NCBI GenBank assembly: GCA_951812925.1
Contig: OX638371.1
Coordinates: 45,110,101 to 45,174,100, forward strand
Length of the DNA: 64,000 bases
Origin: Calliopum simillimum
Lineage: Eukaryota > Arthropoda > Insecta > Diptera > Lauxaniidae
Direction of reading: 5' to 3'
Within the stretch, counting starts at the first letter, position 1. The number at the start of each line of letters is the position of its first letter. The position numbers were made by a program, and so were the translations under genes. The notes beneath the pieces are model-generated. The model was not told the DNA's origin. It saw nothing but the letters and a program-made list of their open reading frames with translations, and ran no database searches. Positions 11,727-22,027 of this stretch are shown in pieces.

Positions 11727-12073
11727 TTGTAGTGATTTTAATATATGATATTATGAAAACTTCAGAAATTGACAAATTTCGATGAAAAAAAAAAATAAAC
11801 AAATCCTATAAAATAAGTGCCGTTTTTTTTATCTACTAGTACGGTTTCTATATCACTAGGAACTGTAAATTACTTTTCCTACTTCGTCCTACAAATATTT
11901 TTTTTTTGTTGAAAAGATGCTTAAAATTAAAAATTTACATAAAATGTACAATTTATGTTGACAAGCTTTTTTGTTTTTATTGACACAAATGGTCTGAAAA
12001 GTACAAAAAACATTATTTCTACTACATATATTTCATTTTTTATATTAAACATTACTTTTGCATCATCGTTATA
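11727..12073 (+). repeat. Family B repeat, downstream part
   Basis: Matches 40096-40340 (shared words TTCAGAAATTGACAAATTTC, AAGTGCCGTTTTTTT, ACTACATATAT). Probably the remainder of the broken copy starting at 4369. A mariner terminus starts at 12074 after a TA dinucleotide. Confidence 0.5.
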
Positions 12074-12218
12074 CGTAGGGCACTACTTATATTTCGGGAA
12101 TAGCAAATAATAACAAACATTTTGAATTGAAAATGGCTTTATTGTTTTTCAAAATATTCCCTTTGATGACACTAGTCAACAGCCTAATCTCCCAGTGAAT
12201 GCCACTATCCATTTTATA

Positions 12219-13116
12219 TTGGGTGTGTGCATTAATTTCCATCGTTTTTCAAAAGATGTCGGCATCAATACATGGTGACTTAAATGTTAGATCAGAAACG
12301 TCATATCTGAAGCTTAGGAATCTGTCAACAAATCTGCATCATTAGATTTGAAAATTTTCATCCGCATCATAAATTTTACTTTGCTCCAAAATGTCCGAGT
12401 TCGTGCAGAAAAAGCAACATTTGCGGGAAGTTTTACTTCACTACTATATTTCAAAGAAAACAGCTGCTGAAAGTCATCGCATTCTCGTAGAAGTTTATGG
12501 GGACTATGCTCCAGCTGAATCAAGCTGTCGTGAGTGGTTTCGACGGTTTAAAAGTGGTGATTTTGATGTCGAAGACAGAGAACGTCCTGGTCAGGACCAG
12601 CTAGGTGTGATCCATTATAAGCTGTTGCCAGGTGGCCAAACCATTAATGCTCAATTCTATCGTCAACAATTGATCCGATTGAAGCAGAAAATCCAGGCAG
12701 AGCAGCCAACGTATGCGACCAGACACGAGTCAATCATTTTCCACCACGATAACGCTCGGCCACATATTGCTGCCCCAGTCAAAAATTACCTGGAAAACAA
12801 CGGATGGGAAATTTTGCCTCACCCGCTTTATAGCCCAGGCCTTGCAGCATCAGACTACCATTTGTTCCGATCGATGCAGAATGCCCTATCAGGAAGACGC
12901 TTCACTTCAGTTCAAGATATCGAAAATTGGCTCGATTCGTTTTTGGCCGCCAAGCCGGCGCAGTTTTTCTGGGATGGAATCCATAAACTGCCAGAAAGAT
13001 GGGAAAAAATAATGACTAGCGATGGGCAATACTTTGAATAAAATACATTGTACCATTTTCTTTAAATAAAGTCTCAAATAAGAAAAAAATCGATGGAAAT
13101 TAATGCACACACCCAA
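12219..13116 (+). mobile_element. Internally deleted mariner element with TA duplication
   Basis: Terminal inverted repeats TTGGGTGTGTGCATTAATTT continuing to CCATCG (26 bases) at both ends, flanked by TA (12217-12218, 13117-13118). 898 bp against the usual ~1.3 kb, the loss being within the transposase gene. The TIRs match over all 26 bases, so the copy is young and could be mobilised by a full-length relative. Confidence 0.93.
12391..13041 (+). pseudogene. Mariner transposase with large in-frame internal deletion
   Basis: 216 codons, open from ATG to stop. The N-terminus has the mariner helix-turn-helix start (HYYISKKTAAESHRIL, SCREWFRRFKSGDFDVEDRE). It jumps directly from ERPGQ to DQLGVIHYKLLPGG, so the second helix-turn-helix, the WVPHEL-type linker and the first catalytic aspartate (GDE motif) are missing, roughly 130 residues. 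The second and third aspartates remain (FHHDNARPH and SPGLAASDYHLF) with 34 residues between them, the D34D spacing that defines mariner. The deletion preserves frame but removes one catalytic residue and part of the DNA-binding domain, so no activity is expected. A different mariner lineage from the one FB2 interrupts. Confidence 0.93.
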
Positions 13117-13279
13117 TATGTAAAATGGGCTGCTGATTCCGAAAATCGCATTATTATTTTTTTTTCGTGTCGTTTTCGAGATATCGGTAATTTTCGGTTT
13201 TCGGACCAAAAAAAAAAGATAGTTCCATTTAAATACAAATATCTCAAGAACTAATGTTTGTATTCAAATGTATTATATG

Positions 13280-14212
13280 CAGTGCTGTCGTTTTGAAAAG
13301 TTTGAGCGAAGTGAAGTTTTGTAAAAAGTGAAGTATTGCGAAGTAAAATTCTGAAAAAGTGAAGTATTAGCGAAGTGAACACAAAAATCACAATTTTATT
13401 TATTCAATTCATTCATTTTTATGCTACACGTAACAAAATTTAAAAATATATTTTTAAAAATATATGAAAAAAATAAATAAAAAATTTCTTAGGTCAAAAA
13501 TTAACCGAAATATGGCCGAACATGGAAATTTTGTTTACGCGGTCGAAAAAACGGTTTTTACATGCTTAAATGGTCCAAGAAACACGTGTGAATTTTTTTT
13601 CAGAATTTTTGGAACTTTTTTATTTTTTTGACCAATTTTTAAAAATTATAAAATGTACCCAAAAATTAATCGTATGCTTTGAATGATTAAGTATTTTAGG
13701 CATTATACACTTTTCACGTAAGACGCGTTTCTTTGAGTAAATAGAATTTTTCCACTTAAAAAAAATTTAAATGTCCGAGTAAAAAATTTTTTAATGAAGC
13801 GTTTTAAAGGAAATTGTATCGTCCTTTATAATATTCTGCTATATCTTTACCTATCTCTGACCCTAAAACAATTACAGTAAGAGTAGAAAACACAAGAATT
13901 CGAAATTTTTGCTTTCTTTTTTTGGTCTATAAACTATTTCGATGCCAAATTTAATTCTCTACAAAAAGTTTCCCGTGAAGTATATCGAAATTTTGCTTTG
14001 TTCGCTTGAAAAAACAAATTACTATTCAGTCAGGGCAGGCATCGGGCACACAAAAAGTATGTTTCTGAACTCTCATAAAAAGAAATGACAAATTTTAAGG
14101 CAAATTTTGGATTCAAGAAAAAGTGAAGTGACTTTATGAAAGGGGAAGTGGCGAAGTGTTTTTGATAAAAAAGGAGCAAAACACTTCAATTGAAGTGAAA
14201 ACGACAGCACTG
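13280..14212. mobile_element. Non-autonomous hAT-like element, 8-bp duplication ATTATATG
   Basis: 933 bp with 15-bp terminal repeats CAGTGCTGTCGTTTT, flanked by ATTATATG on both sides (13272-13279, 14213-14220). CAG-type termini with 8-bp duplications are the hAT signature. Subterminal regions are rich in GAAGTGAAG words (13310-13380 and 14100-14200), candidate transposase-binding repeats. No transposase frame. Confidence 0.93.
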
Positions 14213-15714
14213 ATTATATGTCATATTAAAGGTAATTAAATTACCTACAAATGATATTCACATCACTTTTTGGTTGGCTTGTTAGTTTCGGCGAAATAAA
14301 TTGATTTCTAAAAAAACATTTTTTTTTCGAAAAAATTAACAAAAAATCAAAATCAACTGCAGATTTATACAAGAAGAAATAATTTTGTTATAATTTTTTT
14401 TTTTTGTATCATAGACTATATATTTGTGAAGAAAATAAGATACCACTTAAAAAAATCGATGGAAAAATTCAAAAGTTGTATACAATTCATTGAAAAGTTA
14501 CCAAAATGAGTTTTTCCCTATTTTTTTCGTTTTTTTGTAATAAACTCTTCGATAATTAAAACTTTTTGCAAAACACATGAGAAAATCCAAAAAATGCTTG
14601 AAGAAGGCATTAAAAAAAAATTTTTTAGATTTTCTCATGTGTTTTACAAAAAGTTTTAATTATCGAACAGTTTATTACAAAAAAACGAACAAAATATGGA
14701 AAAACGCATTTTGGTAACTTTTCAATGAATTTGTATACAACTTTTGCATTTTTCCATCGATTTTTTTAAGTGGTATCTTATTTTCTTCACAAATATATAG
14801 TCTTTTATAAAGTTATTTCTTCTTGTATAAATCTGCAGTTGATTTTGATTTTTTGTTAATTTTTTCGAAAAAAAAAAATGTTTTTTATAGAAATCAATTT
14901 ATTTCGTTTGAATACAAACATTGGTTCTTGAGATATTTGTATTTAAATGGAACTATCTTTTTTTTTTTGGTCCGAAAACCGAAAATGGCCGATATCTCGA
15001 AAACGACCCGAAATAAAAAAAAAATAATGCGATTTTCGGAATCAGCAGCCCATTTTACATATAAAATGAATAATGGCATTCCCTGAGGAAAAAATTTTTA
15101 GTCATTTGTAGAGTAGTGTGATCAATACACTTTTGCATTCGATCAAACCATTTGTCATAGCGGTTTTCCCATTCCTCTTCAGACACCTCCAAAACATGGT
15201 TTTTGAACGCTTCAACTGATTCTTCGGCGCTCGCAAATCGTTGAACTCGCAATTCACCTTTGATGTTCGGGTACAAGAACAAGTCATTGGGCGCCAAATC
15301 AGGACTGTACGGTGGATGAGTCGATGTTTTGACTGCTCAAAAATTCACCTGTTTCACGAGATGTGCGAGAGCTTGCATTGTCATGATGGAGAATGATTCG
15401 TATTTGGGGGTTGGTTTTACGAATTTCTCCGAAGACTTCCGGCAAACAAATGGTCGTGTACCACTCAGAATTGACCGTCCCACGTTGCTCAACTGGAACA
15501 GTGGCCACATGATCCATTCGGCCGAAGAAACAGGCGACCATTTGCTTCGCTGTGCTTCTTCAACGAACAACTTTTGTTGGACTTACCATGTATCCATGAT
15601 TCGTCACCTGTCATGATCTTATACACGTCTTTTGAAGAACCACGGTCGAATTTTTTAATCATTTCCTTACACCAAATAATGCGAGCCTTTTTTTGACCGA
15701 TTGGGGTATCCAAT

Positions 15715-16500
15715 CGGTTCTAACCTAGCACTTTCGATTGCCATTGATGAGTAGAAAAAAACTGCCAAAGGATTTTTCGAAGTTCGGTCGCTAAGCTGCG
15801 CTATAACGGTTCAAAGTTCGAAATATCAAGAACTATGGAAAAATCGTACTTTTAGGTTAAAAATTCAAATTTCTTACATAAAATCTTCATTTCTCGTTTA
15901 TGATGTCTTTTGAACATAACTTAAACACACTCTAATGATTATTTTCTTTCCAAATATTAAAAGCATATCTTGTACCGTTTTGTAGAAATTTACAGAAAAC
16001 TGTGAAAAATGCATTTTTTCCCTCCCACGATCAATGCAAAATTTGGGATGGGTTCTAGTAGAGTATTTTCGATTGCTATTGATGAGCAAAAAAGCACTGT
16101 TAAAGGATTTTTCGAAGTTCGGTCGTCAAGCTGCGCTATTAACGGTTCAAAGTTCGAAAAATCAAGTACTATGAAAAAACCGTACTTTTCAGTTCAAAAT
16201 TGAAATTTTTTACATGAAATCTTCATTTCTCGTTTATAATGAACTGTAAACATAACTTAAACATACTCCAATGGATATTTTCTTCGAAGATATTAAAAGC
16301 TTTTCTTGTACCGTTTTGGAGAAAATTACAGAAATTACAGGAAAATTTGTTTTTCTCTTCTAATAAGATTATGTTTGCGTTCACTATTTATGTATGGGAA
16401 CTCTTTCACTTTGTTTATAACGACTGCGTTCGATAAAATTGTCCGATACAAAATTCAAAAAATCTCTAGAACTATTAGTCCGACTCATTCTTGAACCGCC
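15715..16500. repeat. 336-bp-period tandem repeat, inverted relative at 27000-27455
   Basis: TTCGATTGC starts at 15732 and again at 16068. Both units continue through GGATTTTTCGAAGTTCGGTCG, CTGCGCTAT and CGGTTCAAAGTTCGAA; a partial third unit follows to about 16350. The same sequence in reverse orientation lies at 27000-27455. No coding. Confidence 0.65.
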
Positions 16501-16549
16501 ATTTTATTACAATTTTTATAACGTATCTAGAATTTTAATAATATTTTTT

Positions 16550-16745
16550 TTTGAAAATTGATTTTTTAATTGAACTTTTAGTCATATATTTGCAAAGATC
16601 GACTTACATATAAATCTATCAATGCATTTTCTAACACATAATTATGACAAATCAAGGAACGGATTAAAAACACTGCTATAGTGACATATGTTTCGTCTTT
16701 GGCCACAAAGACTCATCAGACTATTTTTGTTGTAATTATAATTAT
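16550..16745. mobile_element. MITE arm, partial copy (family H)
   Basis: Shares its full length with 18535-18833: ATTGATTTTTTAATTGAACT, GCAAAGATCGACTTACATAT, ATGCATTTTCTAACACATAA, GACATATGTTTCGTCTTTGG. Only one arm is present here. Confidence 0.6.
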
Positions 16746-16807
16746 ATTTATTTTACTAAATTAATTATAATTGAAAAATTGCAAGTTTGAAAACTTTTTG
16801 TGTTTTT

Positions 16808-16900
16808 GGCCTTGGCGTGATTTGAACCAAGGAACTCGCGGTTGGTAGCAGAAGTCGTTACCACTGCACCAGCCTTGCCCGGCTGCGAAGCCGACTTTTG
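16808..16900 (-). ncRNA. tRNA-like Pol III promoter, probable SINE head
   Basis: The minus strand contains an A-box-like TGGTGCAGTGG and, about 45 bases on, a B-box-like GGTTCAAATCA. The intervening and flanking bases do not fold into a proper cloverleaf (the T-arm would be CCTTGG/CCAAGG with an oversized loop and there is no paired acceptor stem). A tRNA-derived SINE head or tRNA pseudogene fits better than a functional tRNA gene. Confidence 0.35.
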
Positions 16901-16943
16901 CCAGTTTTGTTTGAGTGTTAATACGTATTGATATATCATAATT

Positions 16944-18378
16944 GAGGCGTTGCGTGCATTAACGCCCTAAGTCGACTTAGGGCGTTTTTGCGCCCATCGC
17001 TTTTTTGAAAAGCTTGGGTCCTCAAATATATGTGTACTTAATTTCAACTTCCAATTACGATCACAGAATGTGGTAGAGCAATATATATATACTGTTTAAA
17101 GAGTTGCGTGCAAGAAGGGCGTAGTGCGACTTGGGGCGTTTTTTCATAAATCATTTCGCGGTAGTAAAAAAAGGTTTTTACTCAAAACCAAGGTGCCGAG
17201 CGAAAAAATTATATACGGCAATAAATGCTTAGAATTGTCCAAAGAGTACGTGTGATTTTATTTCGATTTTTTTTTTTTTTTTTTTAGCCAAATTTTGAAA
17301 AATTATAAAATGTTCGAAAAAATTCTGAAAAAATTCACACATATTTTTTGGACGATTCCAAGCATTTTCCGCGTAATATACTTTTTTGTCGTAAGGTACC
17401 TTGCTTTTGAATTAAATCCATTTTTCCGGCTGGGTAAAAATATTGCTATGTTTGAGTGACCATATTTCGATAAATTTGTAGCCTAAGAAATTTTTCAATA
17501 AAGCATTTTAAAGGAAACTTTATCTCCTTATTTTTTATTAAATTTTGTTTTTTCCTATCTTTGATCTAAAATATGTTATAGTCAAAAGAGTAAAAAAAGA
17601 CAAGAATTTTTGATTTCAATATTCTATAAATTCATTAAAATCCATAGCGCCGCTTTTGTGTAATATTGAATCAAAATATTCAAGCCTTTAAAAGTGGGTG
17701 TGACACTCTTGCCATCCCATCCACATTTCGCTATTTATAATCAGCATTTGTCTACCAAACTGATCCACCATTTGCGAAATATTGCCCAATAAATTCTAAT
17801 TTTAAAGAATTTGCTATGTCTTTCTATGAGTATCTACAGGGTTAGAATTTATCCCAGTCTTAATATTATACTAATATAAAACATTGTAACAAATTTCGTT
17901 AAAATTTCTATAACCGTTTACAAAAAAAATATTTACCAGGTGCAAAACTTAGATTCAATGTATGCATGCATTTTATAAAATTAAAATTTTAAACAAATAA
18001 ACAAAAACGCACATTTAAAAATAATTGGGGTGAAAGTGTATTTCATTCCCCTCATTTAAAAAAAAAAAATCATTCAAATCGGTACAGTTTTGCCGGTTTC
18101 CCAAGCAAAATGCTAACGTTACTCTAGTGATAGTCAAATGGATTTATGCAAAAACGCCCTTTAATTTAAGTTTTTCCTTCTTCGATAATTCTGTCAATAT
18201 GCGTTAGTATTATGTGTTAGCGGTAATTATTTACTCATTTTATTAGGTTTAATTGAATAAATTTGTTTTTCAAGGTTTAAATGATGGTTTGTTCTTTTTA
18301 TCAGCATTTAAAAACTTTAAATTGAATTATCTCGAAATGCCATTTTTCGACTTGGGGCGTTATTGCACGCAACGCCTC
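16944..18378. mobile_element. TIR element, 1.4 kb, ends GAGGCGTTGCGTGCA
   Basis: Left end GAGGCGTTGCGTGCATTAAC, right end its complement (TATTGCACGCAACGCCTC), both flanked by AATT so that the repeat or the duplication is extended. GGGCGTT words recur near both ends (16967-16987, 17117-17142). The interior has no recognisable gene. Confidence 0.8.
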
Positions 18379-18534
18379 AATTGTTGTTTTGTGTTATTTA
18401 TTGACATTTGGTATAGTTGTTCCTTTGGAACAAATTCAATACCGATTGCAGGTGTTTCCACCTTATCAGGGCGTGTTCTCCCAAATAACTTTAAGAATTT
18501 TTAAGTGTGTTACTTAATGACATTTTATATATAG

Positions 18535-18833
18535 AAAATTGATTTTTTAATTGAACTTTTAGTCATATATTTGCAAAGATCGACTTACATATAAATTTAT
18601 CAATGCATTTTCTAACACATAATTATGACAAATCAATAATATAATATAATTACAACATAAATAGTCTGATGAGTCTTTGTGGCGAAAGACGAAACATATG
18701 TCACTTTAGCCGTGTTTTTAATCCGTTCCTTGATTTGTCATAATTATGTGTTAGAAAATGCATTGATAGATTTATATGTAAGTCGATCTTTGCAAATATA
18801 TGACTAAAAGTTCAATTAAAAATTTGATAACTT
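18535..18833. mobile_element. MITE, family H, complete foldback copy
   Basis: Arms 18535-18640 and 18733-18833 are inverted copies (ATTTGTCATAATTATGTGTTAGAAAATGCATTGATA shared). The central ~90 bases match the inner part of the 16550-16745 copy. Non-coding; its right arm runs into a transposase remnant. Confidence 0.75.
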
Positions 18834-19732
18834 TCTAGCTGCTAAACACAACTTTTCTCGAAAAGTTTTAGCATCCCTGGCAACTTTTATTATTGCCTGT
18901 ATCTCCTTTTTGATTAAAGCCCAGTATCTTTCAATTGGCCAGAGTTCTGGACAGTTTTGAGGATTTGCTTCACGAGGCACCAAAATCACATTATTTCTTG
19001 AGTACCCCTCCAAGGCCAATTTACTATAATGACAAGATGCTAGGTCTGGCCAAAAGAAAGTGGAGACTTCATGCTTTCGTAAGAAAGGCTTACATTTTTT
19101 TTCCAAGCATTCCTTAATATAGAATTCGGAGTTTACTGTTCCAGTGGTTACAAAAGAATTTCTCCTTTCGCCACAACTGCAGATTGCTTGCAAAACCAAG
19201 AACTTACGAGGAAATTTTGACTGCTTTTTTGACTTAAGCTTTTCGTCGACATTCCCCCGCTAGTCTACAGTGTAAAATTTTTGGCCTGGAAACTGCGTAA
19301 AATCGGCTAAAACATATGTTTCGTCGTCCATGATGCAGCATTCGAATTTTTGAAAAAAAAATTAATTTTTAATTTTATGGCGTGCTGTTTTCCTTTCGTG
19401 TTCTTCATAGCATTTCTGTCAGAAATTTTTTGTACCTTAAACGTCTTCAAACCAACCTCCTTTACCCTCTGTGCCAGTTTTTTGCATGAAATGTTGGGGT
19501 TCTTCTTTAAAATTGTGACGAAGTTCTTCTTTTTGTTTTGGTCACGGATTCCTTTTTCTTTCGCGGAACCTGGCTTTCGAAAGACATCCAAGTCTTCCTT
19601 AAATTTTTTCAGAACTTTTGATACCAATTTCACATTAACTTTGCTATTCCGAGCAATTCTATTTGTAGTCCACCGCGGGTGGTCTTCAAAAATGTTTATT
19701 ATTGTCTTTCGAACTTCTAGCTCGTTTGCCAT
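18816..19732 (-). pseudogene. Tc1/mariner-superfamily transposase, DD37E type, decayed
   Basis: The start is MANELEVRKTI at 19732. The first part is a helix-turn-helix repeat pair (HPRWTTNRIARNSKVNVKLV; KKNPNISCKKLAQRVKEVGL). A one-base shift near 19320 leads to MDDETYVLADF with the first catalytic acidic pair, then an in-frame stop, then FPRKFLVLQAIC. The last part has TGTVNSEFYIKECL, the second aspartate in FWPDLASCHYSK, and a glutamate in ELWPIERYWALIKKEI. Exactly 37 residues separate this D and E, the ITmD37E spacing. No terminal repeats could be assigned: the C-terminal side abuts a MITE. A frameshift and a stop codon make it a pseudogene. Confidence 0.8.
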
Positions 19733-20256
19733 TTTTAAGTAAATATGACTGACTAGGGACAAAATTTGAAAACCATAGTTTTGGTACATTCATTTCAAAG
19801 CCTTGTGGCGGACAGGTACTGGTTGCACAATCATTGTTCTGCCTGAACGGGGACATTCATAGTAAACGTTCTGAAAGTGCACTACATTGCAAAGCTAAAA
19901 GATCAAAGACAACCAACTTCGTAGAACTTGTTGCAAAAAATGGTTTTTTCTCGTTTCCGACATCGTGGAGGGTGAGATTGTTTTTGCATTTCGATTTTGG
20001 CGAAGAACGTGCAACAAGGCTTTTCCAAGAGCGAAGTTTAGTTAAAACGCAATTGATGTAATAATTATTAGCCAACTTAAGTAATTTGGATATTCCGATT
20101 GATTGGAACAACATTGTAGTCACCATCATTAAAAATTTCTAAAAAAGTGACATCTGCCTTGCTGGTGAAAGTTCCAGTCAAAGGGGTAGAAATTGTTATC
20201 CCCACACAAGAAAATCTCATAAGATCAAAAATTTTAATATCGACTTCGCCGATCAT
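19733..20256. repeat. Non-coding stretch with flanking repeat E (left copy)
   Basis: No gene seen. Bases 20120-20256 contain AAAAGTGACATCTGCCTTGCTGG followed by an AAGTTCCAGTCA-type stretch. The same words occur at 24908-24950 on the other side of the 20257-24883 element, so the element lies between two imperfect copies of one repeat. Confidence 0.45.
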
Positions 20257-20545
20257 CCCGACTAGAAAATTTTGTGCGGCGACAATTAGGCCCCCGTTAG
20301 TTTTGCCTAACCAGAACGTTAATGCCAAACGCGGGAGCCTAACAAGGCCCTCATATCGGATGTAACGGTGTTCCCCATATTTTCCCAATAAGGAATGCCT
20401 AATGCCGGCCTAATTAGGTAGGCGCTCGTATTTAGGAAAATTTCAGGCTTACCAAACTAGGCCATCGTTGAGATTTCGCACTTGACCCTAACGTTCTGCT
20501 TAGGCAAAACCAATTGGGCCCTAATTCACGCCTAACTCATAATAA
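20257..20545. repeat. Left subterminal TTAGGC/GCCTAA array
   Basis: Repeated short words such as AATTAGGCCC, TTTTGCCTAACC, GAGCCTAACAAGG, GGAATGCCTAATGCC, GGCCTAATTAGGTAGGC and GCTTAGGCAAAACC, in both orientations. Such clustering next to a TIR is typical of transposase-binding arrays. Confidence 0.6.
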
Positions 20546-21672
20546 TCTTCAAATCAATAAAACGAAAAATAGCTCTGTATTTTTTAGAAATTTATTAAAA
20601 ATATTATTTCTTATTTCTATCTTAATTTTTTAAGAATTGTTAATATGCTTAATTATAATAACTGATCACATTAAAGATAATTCAGGTTTATTCCGAAATC
20701 CGTGTGATTTCAATTACTTATTATTTAGGAGGCTTTTTGATTAAAACCGTGAGTCGAACGATAAAAAAAATTGGAATATCTATTTTGGAGAATTGCAGGT
20801 TGTACAAATAATATAAGTTCGGATTAACAAAAAAGTAATCGTTAGGTAATTTTCTTAAAAAATCGCAAAAAGTCGAAAAATTCGATTTTATCGAATATTT
20901 CCTAAACGGTTACTTTCTCGTAAATGTAAATCAATATTATTTGTAGAGCCTGTAATTCTCCACAAAACAGATTCTGATACTTTTTATCGCGTGACTTACC
21001 ATTTTCATCAAAAGCTTTCAAAATGGAAAATAATTGAAACCACATGGATTATGGAACAGTCCTTATTGAAAATAAATACAATTGCAGACATATCTGACAA
21101 TCCTTATTTAGTTTTTGAACCGTAAAATTTAATAAAATAGGGTTTTAATGAAACAATTGTTTGGAAGAATGAATGAATCATGTATGGAAAGGAAATCTTG
21201 AAGAAGTTGCCTTTAATTATAACATTAGCATGGAAGACTAAACGAATCGGGTGACTAAAAATCAATCGTTAATATCAGCCTATTGAAATTTTCATTAAAA
21301 ACTTGGTTTGACTTAAGCTTCCATTTTAACTCAAAGAATTAAGTTTATAAACAAAAATTTCAATTCTTGTCTTAACTTTGAAGTTGGAAGCAATTGGAAA
21401 TCATTCGATTTGTTTCGTCTTCCAGGCTAAGTCTATTTAATAGATATGTATCAACATATCGGCACGAAAATGCAAAAGGACGGAACAAGATGGTTCGACA
21501 TATCGCTAGAAATAAGAAAAATTATAGAAGTGCACTCTGAAATGAATTTGAGTTATTTTGTTGTAACGTCTTTTTGCATTAAAGTGATAATTTACAACCA
21601 AAAAGTCAATAGTAAAACTTAAAAAAAAATTTACAAATAAAATCTGCTGCGAATTTCAATCAAAAACCTTTT

Positions 21673-21797
21673 TTAATCACGTGCAGCACGAGCACCATTC
21701 CAATCCCTGCAGTGATGAAGAGCTGATGCCAATGATTTTATGATGGTATACTCACTAAGATCTTTTTTCGATTTTGAAAAAGTTTGAACGAAAGCAT
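21673..21797 (-). pseudogene. Putative captured terminal coding exon, unidentified
   Basis: On the minus strand a strong acceptor (TTTTTTTCTTTGCAG) is followed by 41 codons to TAA: AFVQTFSKSKKDLSEY, then TIIKSLASALHHCRDWNGAR and ARD. Composition is protein-like, unlike the AT-rich surroundings. The exon requires a phase-1 upstream intron. The donor at 22027 is in phase 1 relative to the first reading frame of the upstream exon, but in phase 0 for the cyclin K frame. So the exon is probably not part of cyclin K and may come from another gene. I do not recognise the family. Confidence 0.35.
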
Positions 21798-22027
21798 CTG
21801 CAAAGAAAAAAAATTAATTTCATTGGACACTGTTAAGAAATAACGTGACAACCCTAGAAAAATGTTTTTGACTAAACAATGCAGTTCGATTTCAAATACT
21901 AACATATACATACATATCTGAATATCATTGCATTCGTTCTTCAACCAGGAAAGAAAAACGTAATTATCTCAAAACATTTTTCAAGAAAGCTGCGCATTAT
22001 AATAAATTTAGTTTTCTACTAACGCAC

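Larger units (their letters stand above)
12169..15119. mobile_element. Foldback family 1, copy 2 (FB2), carrying two nested insertions
   Basis: Ends ACACTAGTCAACAGCC (12169) and ...TAGTGT (15119). The arms are the same as FB1 (TTCCGAAAATCGC, TCGTTTTCGAGATATCGG, ATATCTCAAGAACCAATG). The left arm is interrupted by a mariner (12219-13116) and a hAT-like element (13280-14212), each with a clean target duplication. Flanks are two sides of a mariner reading frame. Confidence 0.88.
12074..15714 (-). pseudogene. Mariner transposase C-terminal half, split by foldback FB2
   Basis: Minus-strand segments 15714-15120 give the mariner catalytic region in three broken frames: GQKKARIIWCKEM, the first catalytic aspartate in IMTGDESWIHG, MVACFFGRMDHVATVP, RGTVNSEWYTTICLPEVF, the second aspartate in ILHHDNASS, the third in APNDLFLYPNIK, then WFDRMQKCID. 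FB2 interrupts here. The reading resumes at 12168 with REYFEKQ and a stop, followed by a terminal repeat ending at 12074 (CGTAGGGCACTACTTATATT on the plus strand). The N-terminal third is missing: at 15714 a different repeat begins. A frameshift before the third aspartate and truncation make it non-functional. Confidence 0.85.

Noticed and set aside
2637..15714. One mariner split by a 12-kb insertion
   Set aside because: The N-terminal half lies at lower coordinates than the C-terminal half although both read on the minus strand, the wrong order for a simple insertion.
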